NCBI RefSeq assembly: GCF_900215245.1 | Contig: NZ_LT907842.1 | Location: 2,728,001-2,792,000, forward strand | Origin: Pseudomonas fluorescens | GTDB taxonomy: Bacteria > Pseudomonadota > Gammaproteobacteria > Pseudomonadales > Pseudomonadaceae | DNA: 64,000 bases | Direction of reading: 5' to 3' | Shown: positions 1 to 8,550 of the stretch, in pieces | How the letters are laid out: the number at the start of each line of letters is the position of its first letter | Position numbering within the stretch: position 1 is the first letter of the stretch | The notes under the pieces: model-generated | Told to the model about the DNA's origin: nothing | The model's input: the letters and a program-made list of their open reading frames with translations, nothing else | Database searches by the model: none | Program-made: the position numbers and the translations under genes

Positions 1-3000
1 CCGAACCGCCGACGGCCAATACCGCCGCCAGTTGCGTCAGCAGGTCGCCTTCCACTTCCGCCAGGCACAACACGTGCTCGCGGGGCAGGATGGCGTAACT
101 GTTGCGCTCGCCGGTCGGGCCGGCCAGTTGGCGGGTGATACCGCTTTGCGATTGCACGGCGAACTGGCTGCACAGGGCGCTCAGGTCGCTGAGCTTGTGG
201 CTGTCGGCCCAGGTTTTCAGGGCGGTCAGCGGTAGGCTCATGGCGTCGCGCAGACGCACATCCGGTGCGGCCAGCTTGTCGCCACGCACGAAGGATTGCT
301 CGATGGCATCCGTAGGGCGAGTCGACAGTAGGCGGTACAGGTACAGCGGGCCACCGGCTTTCGGGCCGGTGCCTGACAGGCCTTCGCCGCCGAACGGCTG
401 CACACCAACCACGGCACCGACGATGTTGCGGTTGACGTAGACGTTACCGGCATGGACGTTGTCGATCACCTTGGCGATGGTCTCGTCGATGCGCGTGTGC
501 ACGCCCAGGGTCAGGCCGTAGCCGGATGCGTTGATCTGCGAGATGAGCTGGTCGATCTCTTTGCGCTTGTAGCGCACCACGTGCAGCACCGGGCCGAAGA
601 TCTCCCGTTGCAGTTCGTCGAAGCTTTCCAGCTCGATCAGGGTTGGCATCACAAAGGTGCCACGCTTGATCTCTTCGCCGTCGGCAATTGCCACCTGGTA
701 CACGGCGCGGCCTTTGTCACGCATGGCCTGGATGTGTTTCTCGATACCCGCCTTGGCTTCGGCGTCGATCACCGGGCCGATGTCCACCGACAGGCGCTCC
801 GGGTTGCCCAGGCGGCATTCAGCCATGGCGCCCTTAAGCATTTCGATGACACGGTCTGCCGAATCTTCCTGCAGGCACAGTACACGCAGGGCCGAGCAAC
901 GTTGGCCGGCGCTGTCGAAGGCCGAGGACACGACATCGATCACCACCTGTTCGGTCAGTGCCGAAGAGTCGACGATCATCGCGTTCTGGCCACCGGTTTC
1001 GGCGATCAACGGAATCGGACGGCCCTGGGTGTCCAGGCGACCGGCGACGCTGCGTTGCAGCAGGCGCGCCACTTCGGTGGAACCCGTGAACATCACGCCT
1101 TTGACGCGATCATCACCCACCAGGCGCGCGCCGACGGTTTCGCCCTGGCCCGGCAGCAGTTGCAGCACGCCTTCCGGGATGCCGGCTTCGAGCAGAATGC
1201 GCACGGCCTGCGCAGCCACCAAGGGTGTTTGCTCGGCTGGCTTGGCCAATACCGGGTTACCGGCGGCCAGTGCCGCAGCAACTTGGCCACTGAAAATCGC
1301 CAGCGGGAAGTTCCACGGGCTGATGCAGACCACCGGGCCCAGTGGGCGGTGGGCGTCGTTGGTGAAATCGTTACGGGCCTGCACCGCGTAGTAGCGCAGG
1401 AAGTCCACGGCTTCACGCACTTCGGCGATGGCGTTGGCAAACGTTTTACCGGCTTCGCGAGCCAGCAGGCCCATCAGCGGCTGAATCTCGCCTTCCATCA
1501 AGTCGGCGGCACGCTCCAGGATCGCGGCGCGTTCGGCGGGCGGGGTGGCCTGCCAGATCGGACCGGCGTTAATGGCGCACTGGAGGGCGTTGTCGACGTC
1601 TTCGACAGTGGCTTCCTGTACATGGCCGACCACATCGCGCAGGTCGGATGGGTTCAGCACAGCGGCGGCGGCTTCATTACTGGACGCACAACCGAGCATC
1701 GGCGCGGCTTTCCAGTCGTTGTGGGCCGTGGCCAGCAAGGCGCAAGACAGCGAGGCCAAGCGGTGTTCGTTGGCCAGGTCGATACCGGCCGAGTTGGCGC
1801 GGTCGCTGCCATACAGGTCGCGCGGCAATGGAATACGCGGGTGTGGCAGACCGAAGCCGCCTTCCAGCGTCGCCATTTGCTCGATGCTGGCCACTGGATC
1901 GGCCACCAGCTCCTGAATCGAGATGGACTGGTCGGCAATCCGGTTGACGAACGAGGTATTGGCGCCGTTTTCCAGCAGGCGGCGCACCAGGTAGGCGAGC
2001 AGTGTTTCGTGGGTGCCGACCGGTGCGTACACGCGGCACGGACGGTTCAGCTTGCCATCGGAAACCTTGCCTACAACCTGCTCGTACAGCGGTTCACCCA
2101 TGCCGTGCAGGCACTGGAACTCGTACTGGCCGGGGTAATAGTTCTGACCGGCGATATGGTAGATGGCCGACAGTGTGTGGGCGTTGTGCGTCGCGAACTG
2201 CGGGTAGATGACTTCCGGCACCGACAGCAGTTTGCGTGCGCAAGCAATGTAGGAGACGTCGGTGTACACCTTGCGGGTGTAGACCGGGTAGCCTTCCAGG
2301 CCTTCAACCTGGGCACGCTTGATTTCGCTGTCCCAATACGCGCCTTTTACCAGGCGGATCATCAGGCGATGGCGGCTGCGGCGCGCCAGGTCGATGACGT
2401 AGTCGATCACATACGGGCAACGCTTCTGGTAAGCCTGGATCACGAAACCGATGCCGTTCCAGCCGGTCAGTTGCGGCTCGAAGCACAGGCGTTCCAGCAG
2501 GTCCAGCGACAGCTCAAGGCGGTCGGCTTCTTCGGCGTCGATGTTCAGGCCGATGTCGTACTGCTTGGCCAGCAAGGTCAGGGACAGCAGGCGCGGGTAC
2601 AGCTCTTCCATCACACGCTCGTATTGCGCACGGCTGTAACGCGGGTGCAATGCCGACAACTTGATGGAGATGCCTGGGCCTTCATAAATCCCACGGCCGT
2701 GTGAGGCTTTGCCGATGGAGTGAATGGCTTGCTCATACGAGGCCAGGTACTTCTGCGCATCGTGTTCGGTCAGTGCGGCTTCACCGAGCATGTCGTAGGA
2801 ATAGCGGAAACCCTTGGCTTCGAACTTGCTCGCATTGGCCAGGGCTTCGGCGATGGTTTCGCCGGTGACGAACTGTTCGCCCATCAGGCGCATGGCCATG
2901 TCGACGCCCTTGCGGATCATCGGCTCGCCGCTCTTGCCGATGATGCGGCTCAGGGACGAGGTCAAACCCGCTTCGTTGTGGGTGGCGACCAGTTTGCCGG

Positions 3001-3640
3001 TCAGCAGCAGGCCCCAAGTCGCGGCGTTGACGAACAGCGACGGGCTGTTGCCCAGGTGCGGCTGCCAGTTGCCGGTGCTGATCTTGTCGCGGATCAGCGC
3101 GTCGCGGGTGCCTTTGTCCGGGATACGCAGCAGCGCTTCGGCCAGGCACATCAGGGCCACACCTTCCTGGGACGACAGGGAAAATTCTTGCAGCAGGCCC
3201 TGAACAATACCGGCACGGCCGCCGGCACTCTTCTGATTGCGCAGTTTTTCAGCAATCGACGCGGCCAATTTGTTGGTGGCCTCGGCCATTGCCTGCGGCA
3301 GGCGTGCCTGCTCGATCAGCATTGGCACCACTTCCGGCTCAGGGCGGCGGTAAGCGGCGGTGATCGAGGCGCGCAGTACCGATTGCGGCAGGATGCTCTC
3401 GGCAAACTCCAGGAAGCACTGGTGGGCGTGGTCGGGCTGGATGTCGCCAGCGTCTTCAGCGTCCTTACTGCCCAAACCATTGAGCTCGGTCAGGGTTGCA
3501 CCACCCTCAAGTTTCTCCAGGTAATTGAAAATCGCCTGCTTGATCAGCCAGTGCGGCGTGCGATCAATGGAGGTCGCGGCCGCCTTCAGGCGTTCGCGGG
3601 TCGGGTCGTCGAGTTTGACCCCAAGGGTGGTCGTTGCCAT
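1..3640 (-). CDS. putA: Bifunctional proline dehydrogenase / L-glutamate-gamma-semialdehyde dehydrogenase PutA (3' end cut by window)
   Basis: Oxidises proline to glutamate in two FAD- and NAD-dependent steps at the inner face of the membrane and, in the DNA-binding form of the family, represses put genes when proline is absent. Reading leftward from the ATG at 3640, residues 1-50 look like the ribbon-helix-helix domain (start MATTTLGVKLDD, then TPHWLIKQAIFNYLEKLE). A proline dehydrogenase barrel and an aldehyde dehydrogenase domain follow; the nucleophile lies in GQRCSALRVL, Cys915. 1213 codons are present and relatives have about 1310-1320, so roughly the last 100 residues lie outside the window. 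It is divergent from putP, and the intervening boxes suggest autoregulation. The frame was read through the first ~300 codons without a break. Confidence 0.96.
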   Translation of the reverse strand, partial: MATTTLGVKLDDPTRERLKAAATSIDRTPHWLIKQAIFNYLEKLEGGATLTELNGLGSKDAEDAGDIQPDHAHQCFLEFAESILPQSVLRASITAAYRRPEPEVVPMLIEQARLPQAMAEATNKLAASIAEKLRNQKSAGGRAGIVQGLLQEFSLSSQEGVALMCLAEALLRIPDKGTRDALIRDKISTGNWQPHLGNSPSLFVNAATWGLLLTGKLVATHNEAGLTSSLSRIIGKSGEPMIRKGVDMAMRLMGEQFVTGETIAEALANASKFEAKGFRYSYDMLGEAALTEHDAQKYLASYEQAIHSIGKASHGRGIYEGPGISIKLSALHPRYSRAQYERVMEELYPRLLSLTLLAKQYDIGLNIDAEEADRLELSLDLLERLCFEPQLTGWNGIGFVIQAYQKRCPYVIDYVIDLARRSRHRLMIRLVKGAYWDSEIKRAQVEGLEGYPVYTRKVYTDVSYIACARKLLSVPEVIYPQFATHNAHTLSAIYHIAGQNYYPGQYEFQCLHGMGEPLYEQVVGKVSDGKLNRPCRVYAPVGTHETLLAYLVRRLLENGANTSFVNRIADQSISIQELVADPVASIEQMATLEGGFGLPHPRIPLPRDLYGSDRANSAGIDLANEHRLASLSCALLATAHNDWKAAPMLGCASSNEAAAAVLNPSDLRDVVGHVQEATVEDVDNALQCAINAGPIWQATPPAERAAILERAADLMEGEIQPLMGLLAREAGKTFANAIAEVREAVDFLRYYAVQARNDFTNDAHRPLGPVVCISPWNFPLAIFSGQVAAALAAGNPVLAKPAEQTPLVAAQAVRILLEAGIPEGVLQLLPGQGETVGARLVGDDRVKGVMFTGSTEVARLLQRSVAGRLDTQGRPIPLIAETGGQNAMIVDSSALTEQVVIDVVSSAFDSAGQRCSALRVLCLQEDSADRVIEMLKGAMAECRLGNPERLSVDIGPVIDAEAKAGIEKHIQAMRDKGRAVYQVAIADGEEIKRGTFVMPTLIELESFDELQREIFGPVLHVVRYKRKEIDQLISQINASGYGLTLGVHTRIDETIAKVIDNVHAGNVYVNRNIVGAVVGVQPFGGEGLSGTGPKAGGPLYLYRLLSTRPTDAIEQSFVRGDKLAAPDVRLRDAMSLPLTALKTWADSHKLSDLSALCSQFAVQSQSGITRQLAGPTGERNSYAILPREHVLCLAEVEGDLLTQLAAVLAVGGS

Positions 3641-3710
3641 CTTTTTATCCTCATGGGTGCCACTACCGAGTGGCATCTGCTGGCGGCAAGATTAGCTTTG
3701 CCCAACAAGA

Positions 3711-3950
3711 GGTGCAACCGGGTGCAACCCTTTTGTTCAGGAAATTTTCGACGCTTCACAGGAAAAAATCCGGCCTTCAAGCGAATCGGCTTCGCTTTGG
3801 TGCATTTGCTTCTGAGATCGGCAGTTCTTGCTCCGAAAAGGAGCAAAAAACACGGCTTTTCGACGATTTGCGTTAAGGTGCAACTTAATCTCAAGAAACT
3901 GGTTGCACCTTATTTGCTTTGTTGAATAGCATTCGCGGCCAAGGTGCAAC
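3711..3950. promoter_or_regulatory. putA-putP divergent control region with five GTTGCA-type boxes
   Basis: The 460-base gap 3641-4100 holds no convincing gene but contains five copies of the 8-mer GGTGCAAC or its complement: 3711-3718, 3721-3728, 3877-3884, 3902-3909 (complement) and 3943-3950. Each contains GTTGCA or TGCAAC, the core that the PutA ribbon-helix-helix domain binds in Escherichia coli. The first pair is exactly 10 bp apart, one helical turn. Boxes are seen directly; operator function is inferred from the family and from the RHH domain in the adjacent PutA. Confidence 0.7.
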
Positions 3951-4100
3951 CACCTTCACGGTTCGGTTCATCGGCTGGCGGCTTTCCTGGGGAAACGTCA
4001 GTCATAAATGCGCGGCAACCAGTTACGTTTACTCACTGAACCAGTGGGTGGCGTCTGACAGACCGTCGCTACATAAAAACAAAGCCAGGGCGTCACTCTT

Positions 4101-5585
4101 ATGAGCGTTAGTAATCCTACCCTGATCACGTTCGTGATCTACATCGCAGCAATGGTGCTGATTGGCTTAATGGCCTATCGCTCCACCAACAACCTTTCCG
4201 ATTACATCCTCGGCGGTCGCAGCCTCGGTAGCGTGGTCACAGCCTTGTCGGCCGGTGCTTCCGATATGAGCGGCTGGTTGTTGATGGGCCTGCCGGGCGC
4301 GATCTACATGTCCGGCCTGTCGGAAAGCTGGATCGCCATCGGCCTGATCGTCGGTGCCTACCTGAACTGGTTGTTCGTGGCCGGCCGCCTGCGGGTGCAG
4401 ACCGAGCACAACGGTGACGCCCTGACGCTGCCGGATTACTTCTCCAGCCGTTTCGAAGACAAAAGCGGCCTGCTGCGGATCATCTCTGCGGTGGTGATTC
4501 TGGTGTTCTTCACCATCTATTGCGCCTCCGGCATCGTCGCCGGTGCCCGCCTGTTTGAAAGCACGTTCGGCATGTCCTACGAGACGGCGCTGTGGGCCGG
4601 CGCTGCGGCGACGATTGCCTACACCTTCGTTGGTGGTTTCCTTGCCGTCAGCTGGACCGATACCGTCCAAGCCACGCTGATGATCTTCGCCCTGATCCTC
4701 ACGCCGATCATCGTGCTGTTGGCCACCGGCGGCATCGACACCACGTTCCTGGCGATCGAAGCCAAGAACCCGGACAACTTCAACATGCTGAAAAACACCT
4801 CGTTCATCGGCATCATCTCGCTGATGGGCTGGGGTTTGGGTTACTTCGGCCAGCCGCACATCCTCGCGCGCTTCATGGCGGCGGATTCGGTGAAGTCGAT
4901 TGCCAAGGCGCGCCGTATTTCCATGACCTGGATGATCCTGTGCCTGGGCGGCACTGTGGCGGTGGGCTTCTTCGGTATCGCTTACTTCTCGGCGCACCCT
5001 GAAGTCGCGGGGCCGGTTACCGAGAACCACGAGCGTGTGTTCATTGAACTGGCCAAGCTGCTGTTCAACCCATGGATCGCTGGCGTGCTGTTGTCGGCCA
5101 TTCTGGCGGCTGTCATGAGTACCCTGAGCTGCCAGTTGCTGGTGTGCTCCAGCGCCTTGACTGAAGACTTCTACAAAACCTTCCTGCGCAAAAACGCTTC
5201 CCAGGTTGAACTGGTGTGGGTCGGTCGTGCCATGGTGCTGTTGGTTGCCCTGATTGCTATCGCTATGGCAGCCAACCCGGACAACCGCGTACTGGGACTG
5301 GTCAGCTACGCCTGGGCCGGTTTCGGCGCTGCGTTTGGTCCGGTTGTACTGATCTCGGTGATCTGGAAAGGCATGACCCGCAACGGCGCATTGGCGGGCA
5401 TTCTGGTGGGCGCTATCACCGTAATCGTGTGGAAGCATTTCAACCTGCTGGGCCTGTACGAAATCATTCCAGGCTTTATCTTCGCCAGCTTGGCGATCTA
5501 CTTCGTGAGCAAGCTGGGCGCACCGACGGTAGGTATGGTCGAGCGTTTTGATGCTGCGGAAAAAGACTACAACCTCAACAAGTAA
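4101..5585 (+). CDS. putP: Sodium/proline symporter PutP
   Basis: A 494-residue inner-membrane protein of the sodium:solute symporter (SSS) family that imports proline with Na+. The whole length is hydrophobic segments compatible with the 13-helix LeuT-like fold. Family signatures include SDYILGGRSLG near residue 35, GASDMSGWLLMGLPGAIY near 52-70, and a glycine-rich GWGLGYFGQPHILARFMA near 240-260. Length matches E. coli PutP (about 500). It starts at the ATG at 4101, divergent from putA, which supplies the matching catabolic enzyme, and it is followed by a clear terminator, so it is probably transcribed alone. Confidence 0.96.
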   Translation: MSVSNPTLITFVIYIAAMVLIGLMAYRSTNNLSDYILGGRSLGSVVTALSAGASDMSGWLLMGLPGAIYMSGLSESWIAIGLIVGAYLNWLFVAGRLRVQTEHNGDALTLPDYFSSRFEDKSGLLRIISAVVILVFFTIYCASGIVAGARLFESTFGMSYETALWAGAAATIAYTFVGGFLAVSWTDTVQATLMIFALILTPIIVLLATGGIDTTFLAIEAKNPDNFNMLKNTSFIGIISLMGWGLGYFGQPHILARFMAADSVKSIAKARRISMTWMILCLGGTVAVGFFGIAYFSAHPEVAGPVTENHERVFIELAKLLFNPWIAGVLLSAILAAVMSTLSCQLLVCSSALTEDFYKTFLRKNASQVELVWVGRAMVLLVALIAIAMAANPDNRVLGLVSYAWAGFGAAFGPVVLISVIWKGMTRNGALAGILVGAITVIVWKHFNLLGLYEIIPGFIFASLAIYFVSKLGAPTVGMVERFDAAEKDYNLNK

Positions 5586-5618
5586 TTCTTCCGGCGTTTA
5601 GCGCCCGATGAACTGAGA

Positions 5619-5654
5619 AAAGGCCCGCCATCCGTAGGATGCGGGCTTTTTTTT
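5619..5654 (+). terminator. Rho-independent terminator of putP
   Basis: A stem built from GCCCGCCATCC and GGATGCGGGC with a 3-base loop and one bulged base is followed directly by a run of eight T. It lies 34 bases after the putP stop and reads on the + strand. Confidence 0.9.
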
Positions 5655-5788
5655 GCGTGCGATTTACGTCGGCCGCAAGAGCATTCGGACGCGTGCGTGT
5701 AGGGCTTTACTGATTTTCCCGAGGCGTGCTCAGCCGGGCGCAGCAGTGGTGCAGAATCTGGCGCCTACCCTTCGCAGAGAAACACCGG

Positions 5789-7798
5789 ATGTTCGCTCCT
5801 GCCAATCAAAGTGCCTTTAACCTAACCCTGGATGGCGTTGCGTGCGACCTTAAAGTCTATAGCTTCAAAGGTCAGGAGGCGCTCAGCCAGCCTTATCGTT
5901 TTGAGCTTGAGCTGGTCAGCGAGCAACCCGATATCGACCTGGAAAGGATGCTGCATCGCCAGGTGTATCTGGGTTTTGATGAACGCGGCCATGGCGTGCA
6001 CGGCTTGGTTTACCGGGTGGCCCAGGGCGATTCCGGACGACGTCTTACGCGCTACCAGGTTAGCCTTGTGCCGCAATTGGCCTACCTGATGCACAGCAGC
6101 CATCAGCGTATTTTCCAGCACAAGACCGTGCCGCAGATCGTTGCGCTGGTGCTGGTGGGGCAGGGGATTCAGAGCGACCGCTTCGAGTTTCGGCTGAGCG
6201 GTCATTACCCGCAGCGTGAATATTGTGTGCAGTTCGGGGAGACCGATCTGGCGTTCATTCAGCGCCTGTGTGCCGAGCAGGGGATTCACTATCACTTCCA
6301 GCATTCGCCGGAGGGGCACCGGCTGGTGTTTGGCGATGACCAGACAGTGTTTACCCAGGCTGATCAGCCGACCCCGTACTCACCCGGTTCCGGAATGGTG
6401 GCGGGCGCGCCGGCGATCAAACGGTTTGCGGTGCAATTGGAAACCCGCACGACGTCAGTGAGCGTGCGCGATTACGACTTCCGCAAGCCACGCCTGGCGT
6501 TGCAGAGCGAAGTCGCCGGCGAGGCGCTTCCCACGCTGGAGGAGCAACGCTACCCCGGTCAATTTTCCGACCGCCTGCATGGCAAATACCTCGCACAGCG
6601 CGGTTTGGAACGCCACCGCCGGGACGCTCGCATCGCCCACGGTGAAGGTGATGAGCCGGGGTTGGTCTGCGGGCGTTTCCTCAAGCTGAGCGGGCACCCA
6701 CGTGAAGAATGGAACAACGTGTGGCTGCTGACGCACGTCACCCACGAAGGCAAACAACCCCAAGTGCTCGAGGAGGCCGTGACTGAGGTCGACGGCGGGG
6801 ATTTTCGCCAGGGCTATCGCAACGCATTCATCGCTGCGCCGTGGGACGTGATCTTTCGTCCGCCCATGCCTGAGCAGCAGCGTCCGACCCTTGCGGGTTA
6901 CCAGAACGCGGTGGTCACCGGCCCAGCCGACAGCGAAATCCACTGCGATGAATACGGGCGAGTCAAAGTGCAGATGGCCTGGGATCGCGACGGGGCGCAT
7001 GACGACCATTCCAGTTGCTGGCTGCGAGTCGCCAGTGCCTGGGCCCATGACCGTTATGGTTCGGTGCTGATCCCCAGGGTTGGCATGGAAGTCCTGGTCG
7101 GCTTCGTCAATGGCGACATGGATATGCCCCTGGTGATGGGGTGCCTGCCCAACGCCGCGACACCGGTGCCGCTGGACCTGCCGGCGGACAAGACCCGCAG
7201 CATTTTGCGCAGTCACAGCAGCCCGGGCGGGGGTGGCTACAACGAACTGCGGATTGAGGACCGCAAGGGCGCCGAGGAAATCTACCTGCGTGCCCAGCGT
7301 GATTGGACCCAGCACGTGCTGCATGACCAGCAGGTCCAGGTTGATAACCTGCGCCGGGTGAGGGTCGGTGGCGAGTCCCATCATGAGCTTCAAGGTGAAG
7401 AGCAGCGCATCACCCACGGCAACCGCCTGACCGAGCTCAAGCAGGACGATCACCTGGTGATTGGCGGGTCGCAACAGGTGCGGGCGGGTCGGAGCATTCA
7501 GATCGGCGCAGGGCAAAGCGTCGTCATCGACGCGGGCGCCACCGTGACGATCCAGGCCGGAGGGCAGTCGATCACGGTGTCGGCAGCCGGCATATTCAGC
7601 AGTGTGCCGATTCAGCTTGGCGGTGCGCCCGGCCCCGCCGCTGCGCCGTTAATGGCGGGAGTGAAAGAAAAACTGCTGGCGGTTATTCCCGCACCCTTAA
7701 GCCGCGTGCAAGTGGCCAGCCTGAAACGCAACGCTCCGTTTTGCGAAGAGTGTGAGCGCTGCAAGAACGGTCAATGTGATATCACCCGACACCTTTAA
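5789..7798 (+). CDS. vgrG: Type VI secretion system tip protein VgrG
   Basis: A 669-residue spike protein that caps the Hcp tube of the type VI secretion system and carries effectors into target cells. The N-terminal two thirds match the phage gp27/gp44-like part (start FNLTLDGVACDLKVYSFKG, then SQPYRFELELVS). An OB-fold with YGRVKVQMAWDRDG and a repetitive beta-spike (IQIGAGQSVVIDAGATVTIQ) follow. The start at 5789 is preferred because homology begins there; the open frame extends upstream to 5726. The last residues carry Cys652, 655, 658 and 663, an unusual knuckle-like tail. A DUF4123 adaptor gene follows after 26 bases. No other T6SS structural gene is in the window, so this is an orphan vgrG module that depends on a secretion apparatus encoded elsewhere. 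Confidence 0.93.
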   Translation: MFAPANQSAFNLTLDGVACDLKVYSFKGQEALSQPYRFELELVSEQPDIDLERMLHRQVYLGFDERGHGVHGLVYRVAQGDSGRRLTRYQVSLVPQLAYLMHSSHQRIFQHKTVPQIVALVLVGQGIQSDRFEFRLSGHYPQREYCVQFGETDLAFIQRLCAEQGIHYHFQHSPEGHRLVFGDDQTVFTQADQPTPYSPGSGMVAGAPAIKRFAVQLETRTTSVSVRDYDFRKPRLALQSEVAGEALPTLEEQRYPGQFSDRLHGKYLAQRGLERHRRDARIAHGEGDEPGLVCGRFLKLSGHPREEWNNVWLLTHVTHEGKQPQVLEEAVTEVDGGDFRQGYRNAFIAAPWDVIFRPPMPEQQRPTLAGYQNAVVTGPADSEIHCDEYGRVKVQMAWDRDGAHDDHSSCWLRVASAWAHDRYGSVLIPRVGMEVLVGFVNGDMDMPLVMGCLPNAATPVPLDLPADKTRSILRSHSSPGGGGYNELRIEDRKGAEEIYLRAQRDWTQHVLHDQQVQVDNLRRVRVGGESHHELQGEEQRITHGNRLTELKQDDHLVIGGSQQVRAGRSIQIGAGQSVVIDAGATVTIQAGGQSITVSAAGIFSSVPIQLGGAPGPAAAPLMAGVKEKLLAVIPAPLSRVQVASLKRNAPFCEECERCKNGQCDITRHL

Positions 7799-7824
7799 GC
7801 TTAATTTAAAAGGAATTGCCCCTC

Positions 7825-8550
7825 ATGCCTCACGCTTTGGCGCCACGCGCTTGGCTGGCTCAATGCCCTTTGTTACCCAATGAGCAGATTTTTGTGCTGC
7901 TCAGCGGAACCAGCGACGCCAAACCAGTTGCCGCTTGGCAAGCCATGGCTGCCGGTGCGCCACTCCGGGCGATCTGGGCAGGCTCAGCCTATGCGCAGTG
8001 GCGCGAGGTAATGCCTTATGTCGGGCTCATTGAGCCCGGCAGTCCCTTCCTCGACTGGGTCGCTACCACCGAGTCAACGGATTGGGGCTGGCTGGCGGTT
8101 TCATCCAGCCTGCCGGAAACGGTGGTCGCGCACCTGCAAAGCTTGACCAAGGTGTTTGTGCACAGTGACCAGGCCGTGTTTTTGCGCTTCTGGGATGCTG
8201 CGCAGTTTCTGCCGATTGTGCGCAACCTGGGTGACGAGACGGGGAGCGTGTTGCCGGTGTTCCAGCGGTATCTGATCAATGGCCAACCGCTGACCGTTGC
8301 GACGGGGCCCGTCACCGCCGCCAACGTCAGCCCATGGTGGCGAGTGCCAGAGTCGTTGCTGGGGCACCTGGCAGCGCGATCGCCCCACGTGCTGGTCGAC
8401 AACCTGCTGCAATGGCTCGAAGAACAGCGCCCTGACCTGTACACCGCCTTTAAGCCGGCGACCTTGCGGCACAAGGTCGCCTACTGCGTGCGCAGGCCGG
8501 ACATCAGCCATGAAGCGCTGATCGATGACCTCGCCTCAGCGTTGAGTTGA
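7825..8550 (+). CDS. DUF4123 domain protein, putative T6SS effector adaptor (Tap/TEC family)
   Basis: A 241-residue cytoplasmic protein resembling DUF4123 chaperones, which load a toxic effector onto the cognate VgrG tip. Family-like features are an N-terminal FVLLSGTSDAKPVAAWQA stretch, the central LIEPGSPFLDWV and the region around FLRFWDAAQFLPI. The ATG at 7825 is chosen over the in-frame TTG at 7816 because AAGGA at 7810-7814 is correctly spaced only for 7825. It lies 26 bases after vgrG and must be co-transcribed with it. The expected downstream effector gene is absent: the next gene, metY, is convergent and overlaps the last 15 bases. Confidence 0.85.
   Translation: MPHALAPRAWLAQCPLLPNEQIFVLLSGTSDAKPVAAWQAMAAGAPLRAIWAGSAYAQWREVMPYVGLIEPGSPFLDWVATTESTDWGWLAVSSSLPETVVAHLQSLTKVFVHSDQAVFLRFWDAAQFLPIVRNLGDETGSVLPVFQRYLINGQPLTVATGPVTAANVSPWWRVPESLLGHLAARSPHVLVDNLLQWLEEQRPDLYTAFKPATLRHKVAYCVRRPDISHEALIDDLASALS

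Noticed and set aside
452..2704. 750-codon open frame on the + strand opposite putA
   Set aside because: It is antisense to the conserved PutA sequence and has no recognisable domain; long antisense frames are common in GC-rich Pseudomonas genes.
3919..4104. 61-codon frame between putA and putP
   Set aside because: It runs through the operator boxes, lacks a ribosome site and has no recognisable features.
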